A stretch of DNA of 64,000 nucleotides from Cronobacter universalis NCTC 9529. GTDB taxonomy: Bacteria > Pseudomonadota > Gammaproteobacteria > Enterobacterales > Enterobacteriaceae. Below, piece after piece: positions 10,062 to 19,690 of this stretch. A program made the translations under genes and the position numbers. The stretch lies in contig NZ_CP012257.1 of NCBI RefSeq assembly GCF_001277175.1, positions 2,976,001 to 3,040,000 on the forward strand. Reading direction: 5' to 3'. Every line of letters starts with the position of its first letter. Position 1 is the stretch's first letter. The notes under the pieces were generated by a model, which was given only the letters and a program-made list of their open reading frames with translations, was not told the DNA's origin and did not search any database.

Positions 10062-10778
10062 TCAGTGCGTTGAAGCCGGTTTCAGGTGCCGCAGCCAGCG
10101 CTTTTCCGCCTTGCGGAACAGGCTTATCAGCACATAAGAGATTATCAGGTACAGCACCGCCGCGATGCCAAACGCCGTAAACGGCTGGTAGGTGGCGGCG
10201 TTAATATCGCGGGCGATCTTCAGCAGATCCGGGACGGTCGCAGTAAACGCCAGCGCCGTGGAGTGCAGCATCAGGATCACCTCATTGCTGTAGGCGGGCA
10301 GCGCGATGCGCAGCGCCGACGGCAGAATAATGCAGCGGTACATTTTAAAGCGTGAGAAGCCATAAGCGCGCGCCGCCTCGATTTCGCCATGCGGCACGGC
10401 GCGAATGGCGCCCGCGAAGATCTCGGTGGTGTACGCGCAGGTGTTGAGCGTCAGCGCCAGCACGGTACAGTTGAGGCCGCTGCGGAAAAACTCATTGAGT
10501 AACTGGGTGCCTTTCACCACTTCCAGCGTGTACATGCCGGAGTAGAAGACCAGCAGTTGCACATAGAGCGGCGTGCCGCGAAAAATATAAGTAAACAGCC
10601 AGATGGGGAACCAGACCAGCTTATTTTCCGAAACACGCCCAATGGCGAGAAAGAGCGCCAGCACGCCGCCCATCACCACCGAGGCGATAAGCAGCCAGAG
10701 CGTAATGGCCACCCCCGTAAAGCGGTAGCCGTCGGTCCACAGCAGGGATTTCCAGTACTCCTGAATAATCTCGATCAC
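10062..10778 (-). CDS. hisM: Histidine/LAO ABC transporter permease HisM
   Basis: An inner-membrane permease of 238 residues with five or more hydrophobic segments and the EAA loop ([19 protein letters not shown], about residues 146-165) that docks on HisP. With HisQ it forms the translocation channel. Length and sequence match enterobacterial HisM. It overlaps the end of hisQ by 4 bp (ATGA), so the two are translationally coupled. Confidence 0.96.
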   Translation of the reverse strand: MIEIIQEYWKSLLWTDGYRFTGVAITLWLLIASVVMGGVLALFLAIGRVSENKLVWFPIWLFTYIFRGTPLYVQLLVFYSGMYTLEVVKGTQLLNEFFRSGLNCTVLALTLNTCAYTTEIFAGAIRAVPHGEIEAARAYGFSRFKMYRCIILPSALRIALPAYSNEVILMLHSTALAFTATVPDLLKIARDINAATYQPFTAFGIAAVLYLIISYVLISLFRKAEKRWLRHLKPASTH

Positions 10779-11461
10779 AGGTCAGCCCTCTTCACGCCCA
10801 CGGTATAGCGGCGCTCAAGCAGCAGCAGAACGCCGTTGGAGAGCGTGGTAAACACCAGATAAATCAGCCCGCAGACAATCGCGAAGTAAAACGGCTGCCA
10901 GGTGCTTTTGCCGGCAAGCTGCGTCGCCTTCACGACATCCTCCAGCCCCAGCAGCGACACCAGCGCGGTAGCTTTTAAAATCACCTGCCAGTTATTGCCG
11001 ATGCCCGGCAACGCGTAGCGCATCATCGAGGGAAACAGAATCCGGCGGAAGGTTTGGGAGCCGGTAAAACCAAACGCGGTCGCCGCTTCGATATGGCCTT
11101 TCGGCACGGCGAGGTAGGCGCCGCGGAAGGTTTCGGTGAAATAGGCGCCGTAGATAAACCCCAGCGTAATAATGCCCGCGATCATCGGGTCGATATCAAA
11201 CTGGCTGAATCCCAGCGCGTCGGTAAGGCTGTTGAGCGCAATCTGCAACCCGTAAAAAATCAGCAGCATCAGGACGAGATCGGGCACGCCGCGAATCAGC
11301 GTCGTATACGCTTCAAAAATCAGCGCCAGCGGGCGGTTGCGTGAGAGCTTCGCCCCCGCGCCGACCAGACCAATCGCCACCGAGAGGACAACGGCGCTGA
11401 GCGCCAGCTCCAGGGTGACGAGCGCGCCCTGGAGTATTACCTGTGAAAACCCATACAGCAT
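10775..11461 (-). CDS. hisQ: Histidine/LAO ABC transporter permease HisQ
   Basis: The 228-residue inner-membrane partner of HisM has an EAA motif HIEAATAFGFTGSQTFRRI (around residues 120-140) and N-terminal hydrophobic segments (QGALVTLELALSAVVLSVAIGLVGAG). It starts at ATG 11461. The 73-bp gap from hisJ carries a long perfect GC palindrome in the place where Salmonella has a REP element, so the membrane subunits are expected to be made in smaller amounts than the binding protein. Confidence 0.96.
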   Translation of the reverse strand: MLYGFSQVILQGALVTLELALSAVVLSVAIGLVGAGAKLSRNRPLALIFEAYTTLIRGVPDLVLMLLIFYGLQIALNSLTDALGFSQFDIDPMIAGIITLGFIYGAYFTETFRGAYLAVPKGHIEAATAFGFTGSQTFRRILFPSMMRYALPGIGNNWQVILKATALVSLLGLEDVVKATQLAGKSTWQPFYFAIVCGLIYLVFTTLSNGVLLLLERRYTVGVKRADL

Positions 11462-11498
11462 GGTGACTTATCCTGTACTCAGCGTGCGCACGGCCCAT

Positions 11499-11518
11499 CG
11501 GCGCCCCGCGGGGCGCCG
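11499..11518. repeat. Perfect 20-bp GC palindrome between hisJ and hisQ
   Basis: CGGCGCCCCGCGGGGCGCCG reads the same on both strands. In the transcript it would form a very stable hairpin of about 8-9 bp 16 bp after the hisJ stop and 38 bp before the hisQ start. It probably protects the upstream hisJ mRNA and reduces downstream expression; this role is inferred from the Salmonella his transport operon. Confidence 0.7.
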
Positions 11519-11534
11519 TGCAAACGCGTGCGGA

Positions 11535-12317
11535 TTAATCGCCGTAGACGTTGAATTCAAAATACTTTTTGGCGAGCTTCTCGTAGGTGCCGTCGGCGCG
11601 CATGTCGGCAAACGCCTTGTTCAGCGCCTCGCGCAGTTCGTTATCCTCTTTACGAATGCCCATGCCGGTGCCGACGCCAAAGAGTTTTTCATCTTTGATA
11701 GACGGGCCGCCGAACTGATAGCCCTTGCCCACCGGCTGCTTCAGAAAGCCTTCGCTGGCGGCCACTTCATCCTGAAACGCGGCGTCGATACGGCCCGCGG
11801 TCAGGTCGGAATAGATATTGTCCTGCCCCTGGTAAGAGACGATTTCCACGCCTTTCGGCGCCCAGTGCACGTTGCCGTAGGTTTCCTGGGTGGTGCCCTG
11901 CAATACGCCCACGCGTTTGCCCTTCAGCGATTCCAGCGTCGGCTGGATGGGCGATCCTTTCGCTACCACCAGGCGCGAATCCGCCGCATAGAGTTTGTCG
12001 GTAAAGGCAATCTCCTGCTGGCGCTTTTCGGTGATCGACAGCGACGACATAATCGCGTCGATTTTCTTCGCTTTCAGGGAGGGGATCAGCGCGTCGAGCG
12101 GCTGTTCAATGAACGAACATTGCGTCTGGATGCGTTTGCACAGCTCTTTGGCCAGATCGATGTCGAAACCGATCAGTTCGCCCTGCGCGTTTTTCGATTC
12201 AAACGGCGCATAGGTGGGGTCGGTGCCGATACGTAAGTGCTGCGGAATTGCTGCGAAAGCCCCAGAAATGCTGGACAGCGCCAGCCCCAGAGAAAGTGCT
12301 AACAGCCTTTTTTTCAT
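11535..12317 (-). CDS. hisJ: Periplasmic histidine-binding protein
   Basis: HisJ captures histidine in the periplasm and delivers it to HisQMP. The 260-residue precursor has a 22-residue signal peptide ([22 protein letters not shown], cut before AIPQ) and a type II solute-binding fold with the marks [27 protein letters not shown], and C-terminal [16 protein letters not shown]. The frame is open for 17 further codons, but the ATG at 12317 has GAGGATAG just upstream and gives the correct signal peptide. It is clearly paralogous to the adjacent argT. A sigma-54 promoter lies 47 bp upstream. Confidence 0.97.
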   Translation of the reverse strand: MKKRLLALSLGLALSSISGAFAAIPQHLRIGTDPTYAPFESKNAQGELIGFDIDLAKELCKRIQTQCSFIEQPLDALIPSLKAKKIDAIMSSLSITEKRQQEIAFTDKLYAADSRLVVAKGSPIQPTLESLKGKRVGVLQGTTQETYGNVHWAPKGVEIVSYQGQDNIYSDLTAGRIDAAFQDEVAASEGFLKQPVGKGYQFGGPSIKDEKLFGVGTGMGIRKEDNELREALNKAFADMRADGTYEKLAKKYFEFNVYGD

Positions 12318-12363
12318 AACTATCCTCATCAGACGCGCATATTTAAATGTCAGGCGGAAAAAC

Positions 12364-12379
12364 TGCACTTATCGTGCCA
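12364..12379 (-). promoter_or_regulatory. Sigma-54 promoter of hisJQMP
   Basis: Minus-strand TGGCACGATAAGTGCA contains GG and GC exactly 10 bp apart and keeps the TGGCAC -24 core; consensus is TGGCACG-N4-TTGCA. Predicted transcription start is near 12353, some 35 nt before the hisJ ATG. Nitrogen control of this operon (dhuA promoter) is established in Salmonella. NtrC sites were not found by eye. Confidence 0.8.
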
Positions 12380-12497
12380 TCACTGCCGCCTCGTAATCAA
12401 AACTTTATGCGTCCTGAGATAGATTTATTTTCATTCTTCGTGCGTAGAAATGCGCTTACGCCCTTTTCTGGTGCATAAGACGCACCAGATTGCGTCA

Positions 12498-12536
12498 CGC
12501 CAGCCAGTCACGCACTATTATGGTGACCGGCTGGCG
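12498..12536. repeat. REP-like hairpin between argT and hisJ
   Basis: A 14-bp imperfect inverted repeat (CGCCAGCCAGTCAC with GTGACCGGCTGGCG, 11-nt loop, one mismatch) begins 16 bp after the argT stop. There is no T run beyond it on the minus strand, so it looks like an mRNA-stabilising or partial termination structure rather than a full terminator. Confidence 0.6.
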
Positions 12537-12552
12537 AACGCGTTACAGACGG

Positions 12553-13335
12553 TCAGTCGCCGTAGACGTTAAAGTCGAAATATTTCTTCGCCATTTTGTC
12601 GTATGTGCCGTCTTTGCGGATCTCGCCGAGCGCTTTGTCGAACGCGGCTTTCAGCTCCGCGTCATCTTTGCGCAGACCAACGCCTGTACCGTCGCCGAAG
12701 TAGTTTTTGTCTTTCACCGACGGGCCGGCAAAGGCGTAATCTTTGCCGGCAGGCTGTTTGAGGAAGCCTTCGCTGGCGGCCACTTCATCCTGCAGCGCCG
12801 CGTCCAGACGACCCGCAGAGAGATCGGAGTAGATCAAATCCTGGTTCTGGTACGCCACCACGTCGACGCCCTTCCCGCGCCATTTTTCATTGGCGTAGGC
12901 TTCCTGCGTGGAGCCCTGGAGCACGCCCACATGTTTGCCTTTCAGCGATTCAATGGTCGGCTGAATGGTCGCGCCTTTGGCGGCGATCAGGCGGGAGTCT
13001 GCGGCGTAAAGCTTGTCAGAGAAGGCAATCTCTTTCTGACGCTTTTCGGTAATAGAGAGCGAAGAGATAATCGCGTCGATTTTTTTCGCTTTCAGCGACG
13101 GGATCAGCGAATCGAAATCGCTGCCGACCCAGGTACATTTCACCTGCATGCGTTTACACATCTCGTTGCCGAGATCGATATCAAATCCGACAAAATCGCC
13201 TTTGGCGTCTTTTGAGGAGAACGGCGCGTAGGTGGCATCCGTACCGATGCGCACCGTCTGGGGGAGCGCGGCGAAAACGCTGGCGCTGGTGGAAAGGCCA
13301 AGCAGTAAGGAGAACGCGAGCACCTTCTTCTTCAT
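12553..13335 (-). CDS. argT: Periplasmic lysine/arginine/ornithine-binding protein
   Basis: ArgT binds lysine, arginine and ornithine and feeds them to HisQMP. The 260-residue precursor has a signal peptide [22 protein letters not shown] cut before ALPQ, then [24 protein letters not shown] and the C-terminus [16 protein letters not shown]. It is a tandem paralogue of hisJ, with the same length and gene orientation. The ATG at 13335 leaves a 277-bp upstream gap to ubiX that holds a sigma-54 promoter. It is separated from hisJ by a hairpin and a second sigma-54 promoter, so it is probably a separate or partly read-through unit. Confidence 0.96.
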   Translation of the reverse strand: MKKKVLAFSLLLGLSTSASVFAALPQTVRIGTDATYAPFSSKDAKGDFVGFDIDLGNEMCKRMQVKCTWVGSDFDSLIPSLKAKKIDAIISSLSITEKRQKEIAFSDKLYAADSRLIAAKGATIQPTIESLKGKHVGVLQGSTQEAYANEKWRGKGVDVVAYQNQDLIYSDLSAGRLDAALQDEVAASEGFLKQPAGKDYAFAGPSVKDKNYFGDGTGVGLRKDDAELKAAFDKALGEIRKDGTYDKMAKKYFDFNVYGD

Positions 13336-13394
13336 ACATTACCCTCAAGTTTTCTGTTTTATTATCTGTTGCGTTGTGTGTTGCAACCGGACGT

Positions 13395-13410
13395 TGCACT
13401 TCCCATGCCA
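13395..13410 (-). promoter_or_regulatory. Sigma-54 promoter of argT
   Basis: Minus-strand TGGCATGGGAAGTGCA has GG-N10-GC with the right flanks, predicting a start near 13384 and a leader of about 48 nt. It corresponds to argTr of Salmonella, which is known to be activated by NtrC under nitrogen limitation. Confidence 0.8.
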
Positions 13411-13612
13411 GCTTTACGTACCCGAATACGCCGCCATGATTTGTTAAAAAATGGTTGCAATGAAGTTGTGTGAATGAAAGATAGCACTCCGCGCAGCAGA
13501 CGCTGAGCGTGAAATCGCGAAAGGCGGGATTAAATGTCGAGGATATGATCGCGCTTGCAGAATTGCCCCACAATGAGGCATCGCGCTGCGCTTTGCCTCA
13601 TGGCGGCGCGCG

Positions 13613-14182
13613 TTACGCGCCTGGCCAGCGGGTGAAGAGATCGGCGGGAAGCGTGATATCAAGCTGATCGAGCGCGCGGTTTACCGTCTGGTTAATCACG
13701 TCATCCAGCGTCTGCGGGCGATGATAAAACGCGGGCATCGGCGGCATGATAATCGCCCCGAGCTCGGCGGCCTGCGTCATCAGACGTAAATGGCCGAGAT
13801 GCAGCGGCGTTTCGCGCACGCACAGTACCAGCCTGCGACGCTCTTTTAACACCACATCCGCCGCGCGGGTCAACAACCCGTCGGTATAGCTGTTCACGAT
13901 GCCGGAGAGCGTTTTAATCGAACACGGCAGGATAATCATCCCGTCGGTTTTAAACGAGCCGGAAGAAACGCTGGCGGCGATATCGCGCGCGTCGTGGTTC
14001 ACATCGGCCAGCGCCTGAACATCGCGCACGCTCATATCGGTTTCCAGCGAAAGCGTCTGGCGCGCCGCCTGGCTCATGATGAGATGCGCTTCCACATCCG
14101 GCACCGCCTGTAGCGTCTGCAACAGGCGAATGCCGTAAATCGCGCCGCTGGCGCCAGAGATGCCGACAATGATTTTTTTCAT
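13613..14182 (-). CDS. ubiX: Flavin prenyltransferase UbiX
   Basis: UbiX attaches a dimethylallyl group to FMN to make prenylated FMN, the cofactor that UbiD needs to decarboxylate 4-hydroxy-3-polyprenylbenzoate in ubiquinone synthesis. The 189-residue protein begins MKKIIVGISGASGAIYGIRLL (FMN-binding loop) and contains the family strings SSGSFKTDGMIILPCSIKTLSGI and RETPLHLGHLRLM. The ATG at 14182 gives the family length; the 34-codon upstream extension is ignored. It follows purF after 111 bp, the third gene of the cvpA-purF-ubiX order of E. coli. Confidence 0.96.
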   Translation of the reverse strand: MKKIIVGISGASGAIYGIRLLQTLQAVPDVEAHLIMSQAARQTLSLETDMSVRDVQALADVNHDARDIAASVSSGSFKTDGMIILPCSIKTLSGIVNSYTDGLLTRAADVVLKERRRLVLCVRETPLHLGHLRLMTQAAELGAIIMPPMPAFYHRPQTLDDVINQTVNRALDQLDITLPADLFTRWPGA

Positions 14183-14293
14183 GGAGTTATCTGGAAAAGG
14201 AGCACTGAGCGAGACTTTGCCGCAAGACGCGGCGAGATGCAAACGGGGATTGCGCCCCTCGCGTTGCGCAAGGGGCGACGGCACGGGGAAAGA

Positions 14294-15811
14294 TTAACCT
14301 TCGTTGTGCATCTCTAAGTTTTCGACTTCGTTCTGGCGCATGACCGCTTTGGCGTCGTCGTTACGCAGGGATTCGAGATATTCCAGGTACTGGTGATCGA
14401 CATCTTTGGTAACGTACACGCCGTTAAAGACCGAGCATTCGAACTGCTGAATATCCGGGTTCTCGGCGCGCACGGCTTCGATGAGATCGTCGAGATCCTG
14501 GAAAATCAGGCCGTCAGCGCCGATGATTTGGCGGATTTCGTCCACTTCACGGCCGTGGGCGATAAGCTCGTTGGCGCTCGGCATGTCGATACCGTAGACG
14601 TTCGGGAAGCGAATTTCCGGCGCGGCGGAGGCCAGATAGACCTTCTTCGCGCCCGCCTCGCGGGCCATCTCGATAATCTGCTCGGACGTGGTGCCGCGCA
14701 CGATGGAGTCATCAACCAGCAGTACGTTTTTATCGCGGAACTCGGCGCGGTTGGCGTTCAGTTTGCGGCGCACCGACTTACGGCGCAGGTGCTGGCCCGG
14801 CATGATAAAGGTACGGCCGACGTAGCGGTTTTTCACAAAGCCCTGACGGTAGGGTTTGTTAAGAATGCGCGCGATTTCAAGGGCGATATCGCAGGAAGTT
14901 TCCGGAATAGGGATCACCACGTCGATATCCAGGTCTTCCCATTCGCGGGCGATTTTCTCGCCGAGCTTTTTACCCATCTCAACGCGGGCGCTGTAGACGG
15001 AAATCTTGTCGATAAAGGAGTCCGGGCGCGCGAAGTAAACATACTCAAACAGGCACGGGTTGCTAACCGGATTGTCGGCGCACTGGCGCGTAAAGAGCTG
15101 GCCTTTCTCGCTGATGTACACCGCTTCGCCAGGGGCGACATCGCGCAGGAATTCAAAGCCCAGCGTATCGAGCGCCACGCTCTCGGACGCCACCATGTAC
15201 TCGGCGCGGCCGTTACCGGCGTCGCGTTTGCCAAGCACCAGCGGGCGGATGCCGTTAGGATCGCGGAACGCCACCATGCCGTGGCCGATAATCATCGCCA
15301 CGCACGCGTAAGCGCCGCGGATCAGGCGGTTCATCGCCGCGATGGCCGCGAAAATGTTGTCCGCTTCCAGCGGGTAGTGACGGAAGTTATCCAGCTCGCT
15401 GGCGAAAATGTTGAGCAGGATTTCAGAATCTGAGGTGGTGTTGATATGACGGCGCTTCTCTTCAAAGAGCATTTTGCGCAGTTCATGGGCGTTCGTCAGG
15501 TTGCCGTTATGGGCAAGCGTAATACCGTAAGGCGAGTTCACATAGAACGGCTGGGCTTCGGAGGCGCTGGAGCTGCCTGCCGTCGGGTAGCGCACATGGC
15601 CGATACCCATGTTGCCCTGCAGACGCTGCATGTGGCGGGCTTCGAATACATCATTCACCAGGCCGTTCGCTTTACGCAGACGGAAGCAATTATTCGCATC
15701 GATGGTGATGATGCCTGCGGCATCCTGCCCGCGGTGCTGAAGCACCGTTAACGCGTCATAAATCGACTGGTTGACCGGCATAACACCGGCGATCCCGACA
15801 ATACCGCACAT
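14294..15811 (-). CDS. purF: Amidophosphoribosyltransferase
   Basis: PurF catalyses the first committed step of purine synthesis, PRPP plus glutamine to 5-phosphoribosylamine. The 505-residue protein starts [10 protein letters not shown], with Cys2 as the N-terminal nucleophile of the glutaminase domain (residues 2-240), followed by a phosphoribosyltransferase domain with the PRPP loop [16 protein letters not shown] near residue 365. Length is that of E. coli PurF. It is co-transcribed after cvpA (39-bp gap) and is expected to be repressed by PurR through the box upstream of cvpA. Confidence 0.98.
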   Translation of the reverse strand: MCGIVGIAGVMPVNQSIYDALTVLQHRGQDAAGIITIDANNCFRLRKANGLVNDVFEARHMQRLQGNMGIGHVRYPTAGSSSASEAQPFYVNSPYGITLAHNGNLTNAHELRKMLFEEKRRHINTTSDSEILLNIFASELDNFRHYPLEADNIFAAIAAMNRLIRGAYACVAMIIGHGMVAFRDPNGIRPLVLGKRDAGNGRAEYMVASESVALDTLGFEFLRDVAPGEAVYISEKGQLFTRQCADNPVSNPCLFEYVYFARPDSFIDKISVYSARVEMGKKLGEKIAREWEDLDIDVVIPIPETSCDIALEIARILNKPYRQGFVKNRYVGRTFIMPGQHLRRKSVRRKLNANRAEFRDKNVLLVDDSIVRGTTSEQIIEMAREAGAKKVYLASAAPEIRFPNVYGIDMPSANELIAHGREVDEIRQIIGADGLIFQDLDDLIEAVRAENPDIQQFECSVFNGVYVTKDVDHQYLEYLESLRNDDAKAVMRQNEVENLEMHNEG

Positions 15812-15850
15812 GTTGTCTTTTCCTCAATTCAAAGACCGCCCCCGGCACGA

Positions 15851-16336
15851 TTACCGGGGCAGGAAACTTGACGAGCTTTGCAGATAGTCAAAGAACCATC
15901 TGATGATGAAACTGAACTGCGGGATGAGCTGCGACTTTTGCCAGTCCTCGCTTTTGGACAGGCCCGTGAAGGTATCAAGAAAGAACAGAATGGCGGCGAC
16001 AATCAGCACGCCTCGCAAGGCGCCGAAACAGATCCCCAACACCCTGTCTGTACCCGACAGGCCGGTTTTCTCCACCAGCGCGCCAATCACATAGTTGACT
16101 ATCGCACCGACGATAAGCGTCGCGATAAACAGCACCGCGATAGCAATCCCATTACGTACCAGTTCGTCTTCAAAGCCGGTGAACCAGACTGCCAGGTAAG
16201 TGTAGTAATGACTGGCGACAAAGAAAGCGCAGCCCCAGGTGACCAGCGACAGCGCCTCTCTCACGAACCCGCGGATGAGGCTGACCAGGCACGAGAAACC
16301 CACTACTGCAATGATGGCGTAATCTATCCAGACCAT
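15851..16336 (-). CDS. cvpA: Colicin V production protein CvpA
   Basis: An inner-membrane protein of 161 residues with four hydrophobic segments (about 5-22, 32-50, 65-88, 100-122). CvpA was found as a requirement for colicin V export and is linked to envelope homeostasis; its molecular role is unclear. Sequence (MVWIDYAIIAVVGFSCLVSLIRGFVREALSL) and place before purF match E. coli. It is the first gene of the cvpA-purF-ubiX unit, 59 bp downstream of a PurR box. Confidence 0.96.
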   Translation of the reverse strand: MVWIDYAIIAVVGFSCLVSLIRGFVREALSLVTWGCAFFVASHYYTYLAVWFTGFEDELVRNGIAIAVLFIATLIVGAIVNYVIGALVEKTGLSGTDRVLGICFGALRGVLIVAAILFFLDTFTGLSKSEDWQKSQLIPQFSFIIRWFFDYLQSSSSFLPR

Positions 16337-16394
16337 GAATGTGTCCCACGATAAAACGCCCTGACATCCGGTTCGGGGCGCATTCTAACAGAAA

Positions 16395-16410
16395 AAGAAA
16401 ACGTTTGCGT
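16395..16410 (-). promoter_or_regulatory. PurR operator upstream of cvpA-purF
   Basis: Minus-strand ACGCAAACGTTTTCTT equals the PurR box known in front of E. coli cvpA-purF. It has the central CG and the ACGCAAACG half-site. It lies between the dedD terminator and cvpA, as expected for purine repression of the operon. Confidence 0.9.
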
Positions 16411-16431
16411 AGGGATTTCCTTTCCACGCGT

Positions 16432-16468
16432 TAATAAAAAATGGCGTTGAAAAAATCTTCAACGCCAT
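16432..16468 (-). terminator. Rho-independent terminator after dedD
   Basis: The stem ATGGCGTTGAA/TTCAACGCCAT is followed on the minus strand by TTTTTATTAA. It ends the folC-dedD transcript just before the cvpA promoter region. Confidence 0.85.
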
Positions 16469-16568
16469 CCGTCCGTTACGCCCGCGGGCAGAAAAAGAGA
16501 GCCTGCAGCGGGCCGTCTGTGGCGCGATGCGGTTTCTCGGCGCGCCTGAGCATCAGGCGCCGGACCGC

Positions 16569-17291
16569 TTAATTCACGCTGTAATTCATTATCACGCCGT
16601 TCAGCCCCGACAGGCTGTTCAGCTCGCCAAGCGACGATTTTAACTTATCCTTCGACGCTTCCGGCCCTACCAGAATGCGGGTGATTTTTCCCTGCACCGG
16701 CGTGGACGGCGACGTATACGCCCGGTAACCCGCCGAGCGCAGTTTGCCGACGATTTCGTTGACTTTATCGGCGTTTTTCAGCGCGCCGAGCTGCACGACA
16801 TACGCCTTGCCTGCCGGCGGCGTTTGCGGTTTCTCCGGCGGCGCGGTTTTCGAAGGCGCAGGCGCTTCGGCCTCGCTCACCATCGCGAGCTGCTCATCGG
16901 TTTTATCGCGCTGCGGTTTGCTCTGGGGCTTATCGGCAGTCCGTGTTTTCGCAGGCTCTGTCGCTTTCGGCTTCGCAGGCGTCACGGGCACTTCATCAAG
17001 ATCCGCGCCGGTATCGGCAGGCAGCCGCGTGGTATCGATGGAAGAGGCCGCCGCGTTACCGGCCCTCACCTCTTCCGCGGCGCCTTCCGGCGGCTGAGAC
17101 GGCAGCGCCTGCGTCGCGGCAGGCAGCATATCCGGCTCGTCGCGATCGCCAGGCTTCGGCACCAGCGGGATCGCCGCGAACTCATCCTGATAATGTTTTT
17201 TCTGGCCGTCCAGCAGCCCTGGCAGCACGATAACCCCCAGCGCCACCAGCACGATTGTGCCGACTAATCGGTTCTGAAACTTACTCGCCAC
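16569..17291 (-). CDS. dedD: Cell-division protein DedD (SPOR domain)
   Basis: DedD is a septal-ring protein that promotes constriction. The 240-residue product has a short cytoplasmic start, one transmembrane helix (LVGTIVLVALGVIVLPGLL, residues 9-27), a Pro/Ala/Lys-rich periplasmic linker (about 45-160) and a C-terminal SPOR domain (about 163-240, AYVVQLGALKNADKVNEIVGKLRSAGYRAY) that binds denuded peptidoglycan. Its start overlaps the end of folC by 11 bp, so translation is coupled. The linker is longer than in E. coli (220 residues in total). Confidence 0.93.
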   Translation of the reverse strand: MASKFQNRLVGTIVLVALGVIVLPGLLDGQKKHYQDEFAAIPLVPKPGDRDEPDMLPAATQALPSQPPEGAAEEVRAGNAAASSIDTTRLPADTGADLDEVPVTPAKPKATEPAKTRTADKPQSKPQRDKTDEQLAMVSEAEAPAPSKTAPPEKPQTPPAGKAYVVQLGALKNADKVNEIVGKLRSAGYRAYTSPSTPVQGKITRILVGPEASKDKLKSSLGELNSLSGLNGVIMNYSVN

Positions 17292-18549
17292 CTCGTCTCC
17301 CCGCGTCCATCTCTTCCATTACCTGTGCGACGGTATGAAACGACCCGCATACCAGCACCGTATCGGCGGGCTGCGCGTCGGCCAGCGCCGCGCGCCAGGC
17401 CTGCGCCACGCTATCAAAGACAGCGCTGGCCTGCAGATGTTCCGCAAGCTCTTCGGCGCGGGCGCCGCGCGGCCCGTCCAGAGGGGCACAATACCAGCTA
17501 TCCACGACCCTCTCCAGACAGGCGAGCGTTCCGGCGATATCTTTATCATGCAGCATGCCGATAACCGCCAGCACCCGCCCGGCGGATGGCGACTGCGCGA
17601 GCCGCTGCGCCAGATAGCCCGCCGCGTGCGGATTATGGGCCACATCCAGAATGATGCGCGGGGCCTCGCTCACAATCTGGAAACGCCCCGGCAGCGTGGC
17701 GCGCGCGATGCCGTCGCGGCAAGCCTGCTCGCTGACCGCAAGGCCGCTTGCGCGAAGCGCGGCGAGCGCCGTCGCCGCGTTAGGCTGCGGCACCTGCGGC
17801 AGCGGAAGATGAGTTAGCTCGCCATTGTCGTCGCTGAAGCGCCAGCCGTCGCGTTCCGTCTCATAGCGCCAGGCGTCGTTCACACACAGCAGCCGCGCGC
17901 CCTTCTCCTGCGCCACCTGCGCGATGGTGTGCGGCATATCCGTCTCGCCCACCACCGCCGGTTTGCCCGCACGGAAAATACCGGCTTTCTCCCGCCCAAT
18001 GCTTTCGCGATCCGGCCCCAGCCAGTCGGTGTGATCGAGCGCGATGCTGGTGATGACCGCCACATCGCAATCCACCAGGTTGGTGGCGTCCAGCCGCCCG
18101 CCGAGCCCCACTTCGAGGATAACGACATCCAGCTGCGCCTGCTTAAAGAGCCACAGCGCGGACAGCGTGCCGTATTCAAAGTATGTGAGAGAGGTTTCAC
18201 CACGCGCGGCTTCTATCTCCGCAAACGCGGCGGTGTGCTGGCTTTCGGCAAGCTCCTCACCCTGCACGCGCACGCGCTCGGTGTAGCGCACCAGGTGCGG
18301 CGAACTGTAGACGCCGACGCGATAGCCCGCCGCCATCAGCACCGCTTCGAGCGTGCGGCAGGTGGTGCCTTTGCCGTTAGTGCCCGCGACGGTGAAAACG
18401 AACGGCGCGGGTTTTACCACATCAAGCAATGCCGCCACGCGTGAGACGCGCTCAAGGCCCATGTCGATGGTCTTACCGTGCAGGTTTTCCAGATAAGAAA
18501 GCCACGTGGCCAGAGGCGACGTGGCTTGGGGAAGGTGTTGCTTTTCCAT
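17281..18549 (-). CDS. folC: Dihydrofolate synthase / folylpolyglutamate synthase
   Basis: FolC ligates glutamate to dihydropteroate and extends the polyglutamate tail of folates. The ATP-binding loop GTNGKGTTCR (about residues 54-63), EVGLGGRLDATN, LDHTDWLG and the C-terminal DVAHNPHAAGYLAQRL motif of Mur-ligase-like enzymes are all present. The frame is open for 40 codons upstream, but the ATG at 18549 gives 422 residues, the E. coli length, and aligns at the start (TSPLATWLSYLENLHGKTID). The gene follows accD by 70 bp, a gap that holds a hairpin (18583-18614). Confidence 0.96.
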   Translation of the reverse strand: MEKQHLPQATSPLATWLSYLENLHGKTIDMGLERVSRVAALLDVVKPAPFVFTVAGTNGKGTTCRTLEAVLMAAGYRVGVYSSPHLVRYTERVRVQGEELAESQHTAAFAEIEAARGETSLTYFEYGTLSALWLFKQAQLDVVILEVGLGGRLDATNLVDCDVAVITSIALDHTDWLGPDRESIGREKAGIFRAGKPAVVGETDMPHTIAQVAQEKGARLLCVNDAWRYETERDGWRFSDDNGELTHLPLPQVPQPNAATALAALRASGLAVSEQACRDGIARATLPGRFQIVSEAPRIILDVAHNPHAAGYLAQRLAQSPSAGRVLAVIGMLHDKDIAGTLACLERVVDSWYCAPLDGPRGARAEELAEHLQASAVFDSVAQAWRAALADAQPADTVLVCGSFHTVAQVMEEMDAGRRGGE

Positions 18550-18619
18550 GATGCCCGTATCCTGGTTACGGTTCATAAACAAGAAGGGCAGCGCCTTATG
18601 GCCCTGCCCTTCATGACTA

Positions 18620-19540
18620 TCAGGCCTCTTGATCCTGCTCCGGCACCGGCGGCACCACCACCGCTTCACGCGGCGCGTCCGGGCTTGGCGCCGGGAGGTT
18701 CATCAGCTTCGCCAGAATGCTGGCAAGCTTGAGGCGCAGCTCCGGGCGACGCACGATCATATCGATAGCGCCTTTTTCGATGAGGAACTCACTGCGCTGG
18801 AAGCCAGCCGGGAGTTTTTCACGTACGGTCTGCTCGATAACGCGCGGGCCGGCGAAGCCGATCAGCGCTTTCGGCTCGGCGATGTTGAGATCGCCAAGCA
18901 TCGCGAAGCTCGCGGAAACGCCGCCCATGGTCGGGTCGGTCAGCACGGAGATGTACGGCAGACCACGCTCCTGCATTTTCGCAAGCGCCGCGGAGGTTTT
19001 CGCCATCTGCATCAGCGACATCAGCGCTTCCTGCATACGCGCGCCGCCGGAGGCGGAGAAGCAGATAAGCGGGCAGTTGTCTTCCAGCGCCTGCTCAACC
19101 GCACGCACGAAACGCGCGCCCACCACGGAACCCATGGAGCCGCCCATAAAGGCGAACTCAAACGCCGCCGCGACGACCGGCATACCGTGCAGGGTGCCTT
19201 TCATCACCACCAGCGCGTCTTTCTCGCCGGTTTCTTTCTGGGCGGTAGCCAGACGATCCTTGTATTTTTTGGAATCACGGAACTTCAGCACATCTTTCGG
19301 CTCAAGCTCACTGCCCAGTTCCACCAGCGACCCTTCGTCTAACAGGCTGTGCAGACGGTCGCGCGCCGCCATGCGCATGTGGTGATCGCATTTCGGGCAA
19401 ACCTCAAGGTTACGCTCCAGTTCGGCGCGGTAGAGTACCTGGCCGCAGCTGTCGCACTTGGTCCACACCCCTTCCGGGATGTTTGCCCTGCGAGTGGGAG
19501 TAATATTGCTTTTATTGAGAATTCGTTCAATCCAGCTCAT
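18620..19540 (-). CDS. accD: Acetyl-CoA carboxylase carboxyltransferase subunit beta
   Basis: AccD and AccA form the carboxyltransferase that moves CO2 from biotin to acetyl-CoA, giving malonyl-CoA for fatty-acid synthesis. The 306-residue protein starts [13 protein letters not shown] and shows the four-cysteine zinc finger (C27, C30, C46, C49), then the crotonase-fold core with [18 protein letters not shown] and [11 protein letters not shown]. An open extension of 25 codons is ignored because the ATG at 19540 matches homologues. It precedes folC and dedD, the E. coli order. Confidence 0.97.
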   Translation of the reverse strand: MSWIERILNKSNITPTRRANIPEGVWTKCDSCGQVLYRAELERNLEVCPKCDHHMRMAARDRLHSLLDEGSLVELGSELEPKDVLKFRDSKKYKDRLATAQKETGEKDALVVMKGTLHGMPVVAAAFEFAFMGGSMGSVVGARFVRAVEQALEDNCPLICFSASGGARMQEALMSLMQMAKTSAALAKMQERGLPYISVLTDPTMGGVSASFAMLGDLNIAEPKALIGFAGPRVIEQTVREKLPAGFQRSEFLIEKGAIDMIVRRPELRLKLASILAKLMNLPAPSPDAPREAVVVPPVPEQDQEA

Positions 19541-19690
19541 TGATAACCTTTCTGCCTGAACCTGGTCGATGCCAGTTTTTCTGTGGGGGCGCATAATGCC
19601 ATTATTGCCTTCCACAGACCATAAATGGTGCTCATTAAACCATAACGGCCCGCGACTTTGGATAAAAAAGTGGTCGAACCGCCAGAGGGC

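Noticed and set aside
13181..13573. 130-codon minus-strand frame over the argT promoter
   Set aside because: It runs across the sigma-54 promoter and into argT in another frame; the composition is not protein-like.
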